DNA from: Beroe ovata
Lineage: Eukaryota > Ctenophora > Nuda > Beroida > Beroidae
DNA: 10,994 nucleotides
Direction of reading: 5' to 3'
NCBI GenBank assembly: GCA_946803715.1
Contig: CAMPET010000021.1
Coordinates: forward strand, 525,849 to 536,842
Of the stretch, positions 1 through 9,639 are shown piece by piece. The first letter of the stretch is position 1. Each line of letters starts with the position of its first letter. The notes under the pieces were generated by a model. That model did no database searches. It had not been told where the DNA came from and saw nothing but the letters and a program-made list of their open reading frames with translations. Position numbers and translations under genes: made by a program.

Positions 1-33
1 TGTGTGTGTGTCTGTGTGTGAGTGTGTGTGTGT
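1..33. repeat. GT microsatellite at the window edge
   Basis: TG repeats interrupted by TC and AG. The run may extend beyond the window. Confidence 0.9.
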
Positions 34-130
34 AACGCTCATAATTCATTGTTCATTGCGTACTGTACACATTTCGATGTGGTTCTAGCCACTTTAATAG
101 ATATAGTGGCCAAAATAATACCTAGCTGAT

Positions 131-175
131 ATAATAGATACCGCCTTCCTATATTAGCTTAATAATAGATACCGC
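131..175. repeat. Direct repeat ATAATAGATACCGC, 2 copies
   Basis: The same 14-mer occurs at 131-144 and 162-175, 31 bp apart. A related TTAATAGATATAG lies near 92. Confidence 0.8.
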
Positions 176-222
176 ACATATTTAGGTATATAGGGTCAAA
201 AGACTAATGACTTCGCTTGTGT

Positions 223-242
223 GCATATATATATATATATGC
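223..242. repeat. AT-dinucleotide palindrome
   Basis: A GC-(AT)8-GC self-complementary run. Confidence 0.85.
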
Positions 243-933
243 GTGTAGCCATAGAAGTGTGTACTATATCATTAGGTAGTGTAAGAAGTTGGATGACTCT
301 TGTTGTCTTTGTATACCTAAGACCTATGTCATTTAAATTATATCAGTTTTTTGACATCAAAATCTCGAACAAATTGAAAAAAGCCCATGAAAAGAGAAGA
401 CTTAGAGCTGGCTGGTACTTGGTAGACGTGAAAATTTGCAAGTCTCCCCAAAAACTTAGCAGGGTCTTGTAATCAACTTATAATGCAGTATGTTTTGTAG
501 GAATGCATTACCTAGGATTCAATATTCAAGACGTAGAAGACCTTATGACACATCCACCAAAAAAGTTTAATAACTCTAATGAAGATGGTAGGAAATACTT
601 GGCTCACCCAGGTATATAATACCGACCTCTGATTGGTTGTTGTTGACCGGCATACACAGGATACTCTTTGTTCTGAACCCTGTCTGCATGTCAATAGCTT
701 TGTTAAACCTCTCATCCTGACAAGGGGAGAGTAAGTGCAAACTACATTTTCTATATTCTATATTGGGTAGGTACTGGGTAGGTATACAATGTATACTTTA
801 AATGTGATTCTCTGGATACATGAGTAATTGAATTAAATCACGGTAGCTACCTACATACAAACACACAAAGAAACAAACATACAAACATCACACAAATGAG
901 CACAACCAGTATTCCCTGATTCTATATGCGCTT

Positions 934-1012
934 TGTACAATTTTATACATTATACAATGTACAAAATTGTACAGTTCATTATACAGTGTACATTGTACAA
1001 TGTATATAAAAT
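934..1012. repeat. Cluster of TGTACAATGTACA-type palindromes
   Basis: TGTACAATTTT (934-944) pairs with AAAATTGTACA (963-973), with an inner TACATT/AATGTA pair. A GTGTACATTGTACAATGTA run follows directly. Related motifs recur at 1140-1152, 6944-6957 and 7087-7165, so this may be a dispersed repeat family. Confidence 0.75.
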
Positions 1013-1763
1013 TAATTCGGGTGTATCATTGAGTTACCACTCGTCAGCCAAAATCACACAAATCACTGTAACGCACGACTTGCACCATGGACCTTGTGAT
1101 GTGTCGAGAATAAACCCCACTGTTTCACCATTAGGCACTCTGTACAATGTACATCCACATTGTTCATTCAGGAATACACATTATACACACACCACTCCTA
1201 CACTCAATATGCAGTGCATGCACTACCAATGAATTATACACGTGAACCGGTCCACTGATTTGATGTGACAATCATGATAATTGCATGAATAATTTAGAGT
1301 GTGAACAACATGCCATGTGCTCCGTTCACCCCCTATACACTGCAATACTTAAAGCACGCTCAAGGGGCGTGACGGACACACTCTGGCGTAGCTACATTAC
1401 AAGAGAGTGAATTACCGATAACAAACACAACCATATTTACACGGTATTTAGTAAGCTTAATAACCACATTACCAATTACTCACGGGATTTAGATAACTCA
1501 GCCTATATTTTATAGATGACCCGCGTACTGTAAAGCTGTAAAGGGCTGCAGAGGGGGTAAATGAGTGTAATTACCGGAAAATTATGGCAATTACCAGATA
1601 ATCATGTCACGTGGATTGAATTCAACTACTTCGATGATGCTCAGTAGACAGTTACACTTGAGTTGATGAGCAATACGGGGAAATGGCTGCTTTCGTTGCT
1701 TTCTGAGTACCCATACTGATCCCTTCCCAGTTGAAATTCAGACGCAACAAAACAGGGGTTGAG

Positions 1764-1818
1764 AATGGCAGCCCCTCGTTCGTGTTCAAATGGCAGCCCC
1801 TCGTTCGTGTTCAAATGG
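1764..1818. repeat. 25-bp tandem duplication
   Basis: Two identical 25-bp copies (1764-1788 and 1789-1813), each beginning AATGGCAGCCCCTCG, with a five-base start of a third. Perfect identity suggests a recent slippage duplication. Confidence 0.9.
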
Positions 1819-1925
1819 GGTGTCCCAATGGGGTTCATTCTGCATTCTGGTAACAGATGACAGGTGTACAGATGAAACTACAGAGCACTATAATTTTGCA
1901 TATTACTAAGCTCTTCTCTCGTGTC

Positions 1926-1981
1926 GCAGCGATTGGAAGGGTCCTCGCTTGAGGTCACGATTATAACACCAATCGCGCTGC
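1926..1981. repeat. Imperfect foldback GCAGCGATTGG / CCAATCGCGCTGC
   Basis: The arms at 1926-1936 and 1969-1981 match except for a 2-nt insertion. A small CCTC-gctt-GAGG hairpin (1943-1954) sits between them. Confidence 0.6.
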
Positions 1982-2610
1982 AACTCATTGGTAACACACT
2001 CACGACGGCCATATGATGTTGGAGAAAGAGTGTGTAATGAGAGCAATTACTAACGATGCTCCGATCACCAGTCGATAAATTTGACACATTATATTACAGT
2101 GTAACACCTAATGAATAATATGTAGTAGTCAATGACTAGACGGAGCTATTGATGTGAAAAAGATAAAATCAGTAACAACATCCAAACAAATACAGGATGG
2201 AGTGGGGTTAGGACCACCTCCACCGCTTTAGACACTGCCCCTTCACCTACCTCCTTGTCTCAAATTTAATTGTAATAAGTAGTGTTGATAAGTTCGAATG
2301 TAGTGGTTCGTACCATATGACGTGATGTAGGTTGATGTGTTTTTACACTAAGATAAACAATATGAAGTTTACCAAAAGTCATGAATTTTGAATTTAATCC
2401 GATTGAGTGGGTAAAATGAAAACAGATTGCTCAATTCTGCTGCCTCTTACATAAGCAGTGAGCACCAACAACGAATGACAGAAAATTCAAGAACAATCAA
2501 TTTTCACAGAAACCAACTAACAACAGGCAAGTAACAAATCACCACAAAAACCAATTAACAAGCAATTAACAAGCAATTACCCCCAATTACCACCACCCAG
2601 CTCCCCTCAC

Positions 2611-2761
2611 CTGGTAAGCATCAGGAATGTTGACGGTTTCACCACTCTCTGCCACGTACCCGACTATCCCCTTCCCAAAGGGTATCCTGATAGGCTTGTG
2701 CTCGTACATGTCAGTCAGCTGACTGTTCTCCGTCACATCGAACAGCTTGCTCACTAGGAAC
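2611..2761 (-). CDS. Exon E4: middle of the GAF-A domain of the PDE11-like phosphodiesterase
   Basis: This is the best-conserved exon here. Acceptor CATACCGCAG| and donor TACCAG|GTGAGG bound 151 nt: one base completing an Arg codon from E3, then 50 codons. It begins FLVSKLFDVTENSQL and ends GYVAESGETVNIPDAYQ, with RIPFGKGIV between. From memory, PDE11A has LVSKFFDV and GYVGEHGETVNIPDAYQ at these places, while PDE5A has LISRLFDV and GHVAALGEPLNIKDAYE. This is therefore closer to PDE11. The residues form the central beta strands and the conserved turn before the NKFDE-containing half of GAF-A, which is not in this window. It ends in phase 0. The next expected exon, beginning near D-x-R-F-N and containing a TGYKT-like motif, was not found in 1-2610, so it must lie further along. 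Confidence 0.93.
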
Positions 2762-2873
2762 CTGCGGTATGAGGGCATGTAATACACTGGGTATGTACAA
2801 GTAGTAGGGGATAGTGAGTGATGGATTATAAAACTGGATTGTTCACGCTCAGTTTTTTTATAGGAAATTTATT

Positions 2874-3134
2874 GAAATCCTAGGCTAGAGGTTTCTTATT
2901 TTTTCCGCGATTTTGAGCCAACAAGTTTCTTAACTGGTTTCTTATTTCTATACCCAACATTAATTTTCAAAACTTACTTGAGTCAACATATTTGGACTAA
3001 ATCTAGTATCATTCACCATCGGTGTTCTCGAAATGTCGATCAGAAGGGGCAGCTCTTAATATTTCGAGGATTCTAGCCTAATTTTCTTAAATTTTCGGAA
3101 ATCCTAGGCTCAGTTTCTTATAGAGAGTTTCTTA
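2874..3134. repeat. Repeated GAAATCCTAGGCT and GTTTCTTA motifs
   Basis: GAAATCCTAGGCT followed by GTTTCTTA occurs at 2874-2898 and again at 3098-3120. Extra GTTTCTTA copies lie near 2926, 2938 and 3127. This looks like a degenerate direct-repeat array or the ends of an old insertion. Confidence 0.6.
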
Positions 3135-3190
3135 TAGAAGAACTGAGTGTATTTTGGATTGTTAAATTCCTGGCAAACCTGTTTGTATCA

Positions 3191-3267
3191 ACCTGACTTT
3201 GAATACAAACCGGACTAGTAAACCTGTTAAACAGGTTTACCTGTCCGGTTTGTATTTAAAGTCAGGT
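3191..3267. repeat. 77-bp near-perfect inverted repeat (foldback)
   Basis: Outer arms of 25 nt (3191-3215 and 3243-3267) pair with a single mismatch. A 2-nt mismatched step follows, then 11-nt inner arms (GTAAACCTGTT / AACAGGTTTAC) around a one-base centre. It could be a MITE core, a hairpin-forming palindrome, or a small-RNA precursor. It lies in the intron between E3 and E4, so it would be transcribed with the gene. Confidence 0.9.
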
Positions 3268-4073
3268 ATGATCGATTAAGCGATTATTTCTATTGGGTAT
3301 ATTGTCTCTAACAGCCAACAGGCACTCGCTAATAGTTGAAATTCACTCTCTTCGTAAAATAGTAAGGACCCCAGATTTAACATTCCACGACTCAGCGTAA
3401 CACTGGCCCTGTGCTAATTCTAACACCGATATAGCACTTACTACTCTACCACTGGTGGGTAATAACAATGGCCCAGATCTGTGCTAATTCCATAACATAT
3501 TCAAATTCTTTCCACCCTCTTGTACCTATTATTGCTAATGTTGCTCAATGGACATTGCAACAGCAACTGTTCTGCTTATTCAACGGCCATCACTCTTTGG
3601 TAATTATTACTGAGATGGTCCCATAATGACTCAAATCATGCAAATATATACAGAGCTATGGAGCTAAATCTGCGACAACTGTGTGAATGGGTCCTCATAA
3701 TCACAAGTGTGAATGAGTCCTATTGAGCGTGATGACTGATGATATTCATAGTGGACGTTATGATGTAATTATGGGTGAAGGAGGGAGTAGTTTCGCAGTC
3801 ACCTGATCTAGGAATCACACAGTCAAAATAGGTGAACAAAACCGGTGAGGTTATTGAGAGCGTGGAAAATATGGGATGCTAGAATTCGGCTCCCTCTTTT
3901 TATAGAAGACACTTCACAGTTGATTTTCGTATGAATCACAACCTCTTGAAATTGGATGTGAGGATAATATTAGTGAGATTGCTCGTAACAAGCATGGTGT
4001 TCATTGAATAGGGACACAGTGTGATGAGTCCAATCCCCAAGGGAGGACAGGTGTAATTAGCTCCCACAGTGGG

Positions 4074-4078
<5 letters not shown>

Positions 4079-4111
<33 letters not shown>

Positions 4112-4212
4112 TGTGTCTGTGGAGCTGTGTATCTATCAAGAGCTGTGTGTGTGTATATAAGTGTGTCGATGTATGGGAGTGGGGGNTGTGTGTGTGTGTG
4201 TGTGTGTGTGTG
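4079..4212. repeat. Compound GT microsatellite with one ambiguous base
   Basis: Long TG/GT runs at about 4079-4120 and 4187-4212, with a shorter run at 4143-4153. The only N in the window (4186) lies at the edge of the second run. Confidence 0.95.
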
Positions 4213-4398
4213 ATTTGTGAATTATACCAGAGAAAAGATTATAACATAGGTATTGTGCGTGTAACAGCTGTTATATAGAGCAGCTCTGACTCTGGTGTAA
4301 AATAGGTAATGACGCGACAATTATTAGTTCTTTAAAACAATTGCCTACCAGTTCATCACAAAAATTCTCCGCAAAAGTTTTTCATTGAGACAGTCTTA

Positions 4399-4438
4399 TT
4401 TCCCATGGAATTTCCCATGGAGTTTTATTTCCCATGGA
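4399..4438. repeat. TTTCCCATGGA repeat, 3 copies
   Basis: TTTCCCATGGA occurs at 4399-4409, 4411-4421 and 4428-4438. Each copy holds the palindrome CCATGG. Confidence 0.9.
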
Positions 4439-4572
4439 ATCACAGGTTATTATGAAATTAAGCAAGCTGTCAACCTTGATCAGACTAGTCAAGTATTGAC
4501 AGTTCCCAAACCATCCATACCCAGCTATACACTACTACCAGCCTGCATATTACCCAGTGATAAGAGACCCAC

Positions 4573-4771
4573 CTTTGATCCCCAGACCCGAATATGAGGA
4601 AGAGAGAACACCTATCTCCGTTAGTCAGGATACCAACATTGAGGAGTATCTTGAAGCAGAGGGACACGAGGTCAAGATCCTGGGCAATGTCCCTGACAAG
4701 CTCCATCATCAGCTCCGGCTCCTTCAGTTGGCGCCATTCCTCACGGGACCTGCGCCGCGCACTCGGCTCTT
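4573..4771 (-). CDS. Exon E3: start of the GAF-A domain of the PDE11-like phosphodiesterase
   Basis: The exon has 199 nt, between acceptor CCTCTGCAG| and donor CAAAG|GTGGGT. It takes one base from E2 and passes two to E4. It opens with EPSARRRSREEWRQLKEPEL, where RRRS (4757-4746) fits a PKA/PKG phosphorylation site. GAF-A then begins with MMELVRDIAQDLDLVSLCFK and continues through GDRCSLFLIFGSGDQ. In known PDE11A and PDE5A the equivalent helix (ELVKDISNDLDLTSL in PDE11A, from memory) leads into the first beta strand, DRCSLFL in PDE11 and DRYSLFL in PDE5. The Cys here favours PDE11. GAF-A of these enzymes binds cGMP and acts in allosteric control and dimerisation. The two stops immediately upstream in this frame, one intron base apart from the acceptor region, confirm an exon edge. 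Plus-strand open frames over this span are shadows. Confidence 0.9.
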
Positions 4772-6520
4772 CTGCAGAGGGTCACGATCAGGAGGAAGTT
4801 GTAATGAATTGGGATATTGAACTTGTGAAGTAAGAATTTCATCCCGCAAGTATTGATAATGTAACCAGTTTTATCTTATGTGGCTGCTATTCTATTTGAA
4901 AATTCAATTACATATTATATGCCATTATGTAAACAAGAAAATGAGAGCCCCTATCATATCAATGATGGTATTTTCTGATTAGCAGATTTCCATCAAGGCT
5001 TACGTATGTGTCATGCGATTGTAAGTCTTGCAACTAGGAATTATGCAGAAATCACACAATAAATTTTACACTATAAAGCCCCCCAAGAAGTCGTGATACA
5101 CATTGGATGCGACAACAAATCGTATATTGAAAACAGCAAAACAATAATATGGACGCTGAATCGATCCCCGGTCGAACTTCGACCCTATCTCGCTTCCTTA
5201 AGGAGCTGTTTGTCAGGTGACTTCTTACCTAGCATCTAAGAAAAATTGGGTTTGAATTCAACGTCAAGAAATAGGCCAGGAACACTTGTTTCTGGTATGT
5301 CTCCTCTAAAAGTGTTTTTTGGCCGTTTATGGACTTTCCTATTCCCATACTTCCCATAGCGACACCGTGAAACGGTTAGAAAAAGGAGAATTCCAAATTC
5401 CAAATAAGCAAATAGAGAAATATTTTACCTCCTGGTTCCCCGGGCAGTTGCAGATTTGTTGGAAGGAGAGAGCGAATGTTGATAAGATCATCTGAAAAGG
5501 ATCTGAAACACGTATTATATTCAACATCAGAACTCTCAAGTACATAGACCGTGCTAACTGTAATTGTCGGTCTGATAGTGTGAAGGAGACAGGTTATATA
5601 TAACTACCCACGAGTTACTGTATAGTATACATACAGCTGTTGTTAACAGGTGAATGATGATCAGGAGTGATAACAACTTCTACTAGGGCATAATAATATC
5701 GAGAACATGATGACAGGTATTTTAACATATCATGCAACAAAAAGAGTGCATTTCTACACATAGTTAGAAATAACATAATGAATGTCCGAATTTCGTGAGA
5801 GATTGAAAGCAAATTACTGTAGGTACCTACTCCCTAATAAATAGGAAATGATAGTACGCTGCTGAGATATTATGTGGCCTATGAAGACTTACTCCCTTCT
5901 AAATATAGTGGCACTAGAGATCAAGGCATCCCTCGACCTGTGACTCTCTGCAGAACTATCAGGCCTGAGAGATGCAGGTTCATACCGAATAGAAAAAGCA
6001 AATGAGCAAGCAATCAACAAAGAAAACTGGCGCGACATAGATCACAAACCAGGCTGGCGGGAAGACCTTTACTTTTGGGACAATTTTGGAAGATTTGGGG
6101 ACATCTTCTGGGCTACATTGACAATCCTCAGTTGGTGTACGGTGGTCTGCTGTAGGGCGCTCAGAGCCTCTTGCATGAAATGATCCATGACAAAGATGAC
6201 AACTGTTTCCATTTGTTTCGTGATGTTTCAAACCCTCACTCCCGAAGGGGCTCAAATACATTACCACAGAACTGAGGATGACACGAGCTAATGCACAAGA
6301 AAATCTCTAAAAGCTACAAAAAGGGAACCAAGCACCGTTGCACTGAACACAGAATATTGCACTTTGGTAGCAAAGAAGGAGCGTCTCCTAATTTGGGGTA
6401 TAATGATCACAGCACTATTGTATCAGATTTGTGTGCGTGTGTTACCTACCTGAGCAGTACTGGATCATACGATAATGTATAACAATCATACCCCTCCTCT
6501 ATATTGATAGCGGGAGCACT

Positions 6521-6554
6521 GATTGATCATGGAGACTGATTGATCATGGAGACT
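6521..6554. repeat. 17-bp perfect tandem duplication
   Basis: GATTGATCATGGAGACT occurs twice back to back, at 6521-6537 and 6538-6554. Confidence 0.95.
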
Positions 6555-7086
6555 TTCGATGTAACCTTTCTCCTTCAATTAATCATCGCTATTGTTAATT
6601 GTTTGGAGGTACCTACTATGACATTACGTCAAGACTTTACGATCGGAAACCAGATCATTATTAACGGACTAGCTTTACAACAGGTGACTATAATTAAAGA
6701 GAGATCCAAAACTATAGCAATCTTGACAAAATAGCAAAACCTCCTTGGCAGGAAATAAAATGATTATTGGAGCATTAGTCGATACCATTGGTCCCTTTAA
6801 TACTACAGATACTAGGAACCGCCCTACTGGACACCTCATAACAGCTGCTCAAGAAGATCTCTGTGGATTTGTCTTGTTTCCACCGCTGAATGCGCCAAAC
6901 TCTCATTACCCGAGACCCTCAGACCCAGTTGTCCATACCAGCGTACAATGTACAATCTATCAACACTCCTGGCATATCTCATACACCTACATACACAAAT
7001 GACAGGACCCATCGCTGTGTACATTGCATAAATTATTCATACTCAAACATTCGTACTCCCTAGCGCATTACACACAGCGCAAGTGT

Positions 7087-7165
7087 GTACCATGTACCAT
7101 GTACATTGTACATTGTACATTGATACAATGTCTATACAGTTTACACACGTCTTGTACACTGTACA
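7087..7165. repeat. 7-bp tandem repeats of GTACATT/GTACCAT
   Basis: Successive units CATGTAC, CATGTAC, ATTGTAC, ATTGTAC and ATTGATAC are followed by a looser TTGTACACTGTACAT. It belongs with the other TGTACA-type clusters in the window. Confidence 0.75.
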
Positions 7166-7217
7166 TAATGCGCCCAGGTAGGCTAGGTAATAGGTATATT
7201 GAATACACGCACCTACA

Positions 7218-7219
<2 letters not shown>

Positions 7220-7248
<29 letters not shown>
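7220..7248. repeat. AC microsatellite
   Basis: An uninterrupted AC dinucleotide run of about 29 bp, adjacent to the GTACATT repeat cluster. Confidence 0.95.
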
Positions 7249-7252
<4 letters not shown>

Positions 7253-7881
7253 TAACAAGATTACAGTGGGATCAAAGGTTATCATTCCTTTTCTGTACAC
7301 TCTACGCATGCTTTACTGAGTCACTAGGTAGGCCGTCGTTCCCAAACCCTGTCACATTGTTAAAAGAGCACAGACAACATAAGAAGCTCTTTTAAGATAA
7401 GCCCCATGATAAAAGAAGGGACCTGAATGTCTAGAGTTTTGAATCCAGAGCTCAGCTACATGCCATGAGTGTTTACCTACTGCAACACACACTTCAAACC
7501 CAGGATATTATACCCTGCGATCATAATGATTGTAGTTGGTATATCGTGTACTGTGCCGTAATTGATTAATTGATCAATTATAGAGTTACTATGGTAAAAC
7601 TCAAACTCTCCTCTACATTTACAGCCAATGAGCGGTCAGAGCCACATCCCTGTATAATCCTTACAAACCAGCGCTAACATTCCCCCCTCCAATAACATGC
7701 CAGCCATAAGTCGGATAGACAGGCTCCTTCGTTGTTGTTGTGAAGAGGTAGATGTATGCCTTACTCCAAGTCATCAAAATTTGGATATCGGGAAAACAAA
7801 CCTGAGTGTCTCGAAGTGTTTGTTCAAGACAACTGTATCCTGCACAAGCAAGCCTTTGGTGGTACCATCCTGACATTCTGG

Positions 7882-7889
7882 TGACGTCA
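7882..7889. promoter_or_regulatory. Perfect CRE-type octamer (TGACGTCA) in the large intron
   Basis: The palindromic CREB/ATF consensus occurs once. A single octamer in 11 kb can be chance, but cAMP-responsive elements are known in some phosphodiesterase genes. No other promoter element was identified beside it. Confidence 0.3.
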
Positions 7890-8514
7890 TTACTTACAGC
7901 TCACCTATAATATACAACATGTATACCGTAACGACCTATGTATGGGCAATATTGTGAAAATATGACGTTTCTCGATGACCAAACTTTTGAAAAAACACTT
8001 GACGACAAAAGCTTGCTCTATCTGATGGGGAAACGGACGTGACACTGCTAAATGCAACAGCGTCTGTGTGACACTAAAATATAGTTTGAGTACTAGTCTG
8101 CAGTGGTCACCAAAGTGTCACATGTGCTGTCACGAGGTTACTATGGAGTCACGTGTTTATATTGATCACATGACAATATTGATATTGGCTACATGCTGCA
8201 GGTGGGGAGTGTATTGCATTAGCTCCACATAAAAGGGGGGCTACCGTAGATGGTCCACGACAAAGTGGCTTCAATAGTGAATACCCCATTCAAAACCACC
8301 ATAATCAACATTATGTACGTCATAGATTAGGGCAGTGGCATCGGGATCCATCTCTCACTCTCATAAAGGGTATCTTATTCACAAGCGATGGGAACTTTAT
8401 CACTGCAATGAGTGGATTCCACACGTGACTGAAGTTTCTGCCATTGTTCTGATCCAAGACGTGTCCAAGTTCAACAGCAGATAAACTTCACCCAAACACT
8501 TTTGACCAAAGTTT

Positions 8515-8559
8515 TATATCAGAACTTGATATATTTGCCTTTCGGAAAGCTCCGAAAGG
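8515..8559. repeat. Two adjacent short hairpins
   Basis: TATATCA/TGATATA (8515-8533) is followed at once by CCTTTCGGA/TCCGAAAGG (8538-8559, 4-nt loop). Confidence 0.7.
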
Positions 8560-8807
8560 TCCTCAAGAGCCAAGAGCTAAGGAGTTGACCTTGAATAACT
8601 GAATAAGAGTCTTTGAGCTCAGAAGTTCATTGTAATTCTTAGGTTCATACTGAGAGCCCTTCCAGAAAAAATGAATCAAACAAAGCTACCCAAACAGAAC
8701 AAAGAAAACATGAAAGATAGTTTGTAGAGCGCTTCAAAACGCAGAGCGATTGAATCAATCTCAAACAGTGATTGCACAACCGACTCACTTTCTCAGTGTC
8801 TTATTGA

Positions 8808-8853
8808 GCATTTTCCGTCGCCTATGGTGTTCTAAACACCTTCGGCGAATGCT
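8808..8853. repeat. Imperfect stem-loop
   Basis: AGCAT, TCGCC and GGTGTT pair with AACACC, GGCGA and ATGCT around a CTA loop, with internal mismatches and a bulge. The function is unknown. Confidence 0.65.
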
Positions 8854-9290
8854 TATTAAGCTGAAATACGGAGAATTACTGATATTCACACACACAACAT
8901 CGAGAATTAGGGTGCTTCCTTCTATTTGCTGCTTTGTACATAACTATAGGATTACGCAGCGATAAGCAACAGTTTCCAAGATAGTTTCGAAGATAATTGC
9001 AATGCTATGAATCACAGGAAATACTCCTCGACCCTCATAGTAGGCTTCAGATCTTCTGGTTCCTGTCCCAAAATCAGAATTTTCAAAACACGGAATTTCA
9101 ACGAGGTCAATCCAAAAACCGCCCTAGCGGAGAGTTTTCGGCAAAACTGGCATTCTGTGGACTAGGGTAGAATACATACTCATTACTCATGCAAAGTGCC
9201 ATAGACATACACAAACTACATACACAAACTAAGTAAATAGGCCACACACACATATTATCATGTCATGACTTTCACTAGAAAATATTGACA

Positions 9291-9380
9291 AAGGTAAGAA
9301 GACATTTTGAGACAGCTAAAAGACACTCACATTTCGAGACATTCAATAGACACAATTCTTTCGAGACACAAGACAGAAGA
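9291..9380. repeat. Degenerate 27-bp minisatellite, about 3.3 copies
   Basis: Units of 27 bp start near 9294, 9321 and 9348, each with the core TTTYGAGACA. On the plus strand they stay in frame and read VRRHFETAK, RHSHFETFN, RHNSFETQD, then RRDMGT. No in-frame ATG precedes the repeat, and a stop lies at 9276-9278. The open frame continues to 9548 without a known domain. The repeat is clear; coding status is unsupported. Confidence 0.7.
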
Positions 9381-9639
9381 GACATGGGAACAATTTCTTA
9401 CTCGGGTAACAGGAAGTTAGGACCATGGCATTTGTCCCCGGTCAGGCTATACTCCCTGGGAAACACACACAAAATGCACACCAAGTGCAAAAACAATACT
9501 TGCACACCCATTGTCCAATCACGACAGGATGAGTTGGGGGATGAATGAAAAGGAAATGACATCAAATTTCTTGTCAAAACCATGTTTCTGTCATCATGTT
9601 ATGTATGCATTGGGTGTAAAGGAACTTGCTGTCATAAAC

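Larger units (their letters stand above)
1..2610 (-). other. Start of the intron downstream of E4 (runs off the window)
   Basis: After the strong GTGAGG donor at 2610-2605, no further PDE exon is seen. I looked for the continuation of GAF-A (a TGYKT/LLCMPI-like sequence) on the minus strand and did not find it. The stretch holds a GT microsatellite at the left edge, an AT-rich palindrome, TGTACA-type repeats and a 25-bp tandem duplication. Short open frames such as 221-472 and 1641-1838 show no domain and biased composition. Confidence 0.7.
2762..4572 (-). other. Intron between E3 and E4 (about 1.8 kb)
   Basis: A GT...AG intron with donor GTGGGT and acceptor CCGCAG. It carries a 77-bp near-perfect palindrome, repeated GAAATCCTAGGCT and GTTTCTTA motifs, compound GT microsatellites with one unresolved base, and a triple TTTCCCATGGA repeat. 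No coding potential is seen: the short frames over the GT tracts are low-complexity artefacts. Confidence 0.8.

Noticed and set aside
221-472. Open frame of 83 codons near the left edge
   Set aside because: It begins with GTG inside an AT-repeat palindrome, with no domain and no splice context. It is not the continuation of GAF-A.
4069-4278. Cys/Val-rich open frame
   Set aside because: It is a direct translation of the GT microsatellite and includes the ambiguous base.
4557-4833. Two plus-strand open frames overlapping E3
   Set aside because: They are shadows of the minus-strand GAF-A exon, which has clear homology and splice ends.
5170-5184. GGTCGAA-C-TTCGACC palindrome considered as a tRNA B-box or terminator
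   Set aside because: No A-box or cloverleaf can be built around it, and no T-run follows. It is only a short palindrome.
7024-7395. Plus-strand open frame of 123 codons, the longest in the window
   Set aside because: It starts at a non-ATG codon and runs through the GTACATT and AC repeats. A TGCTAAC-ATTACAG sequence near 7250 resembles a 3' splice site, but the downstream peptide matches nothing I know.
7661-7876. Minus-strand open frame of 71 codons, open on both strands
   Set aside because: It has no recognised motif, and its edges lack convincing acceptor and donor sites. It may be a chance open stretch.
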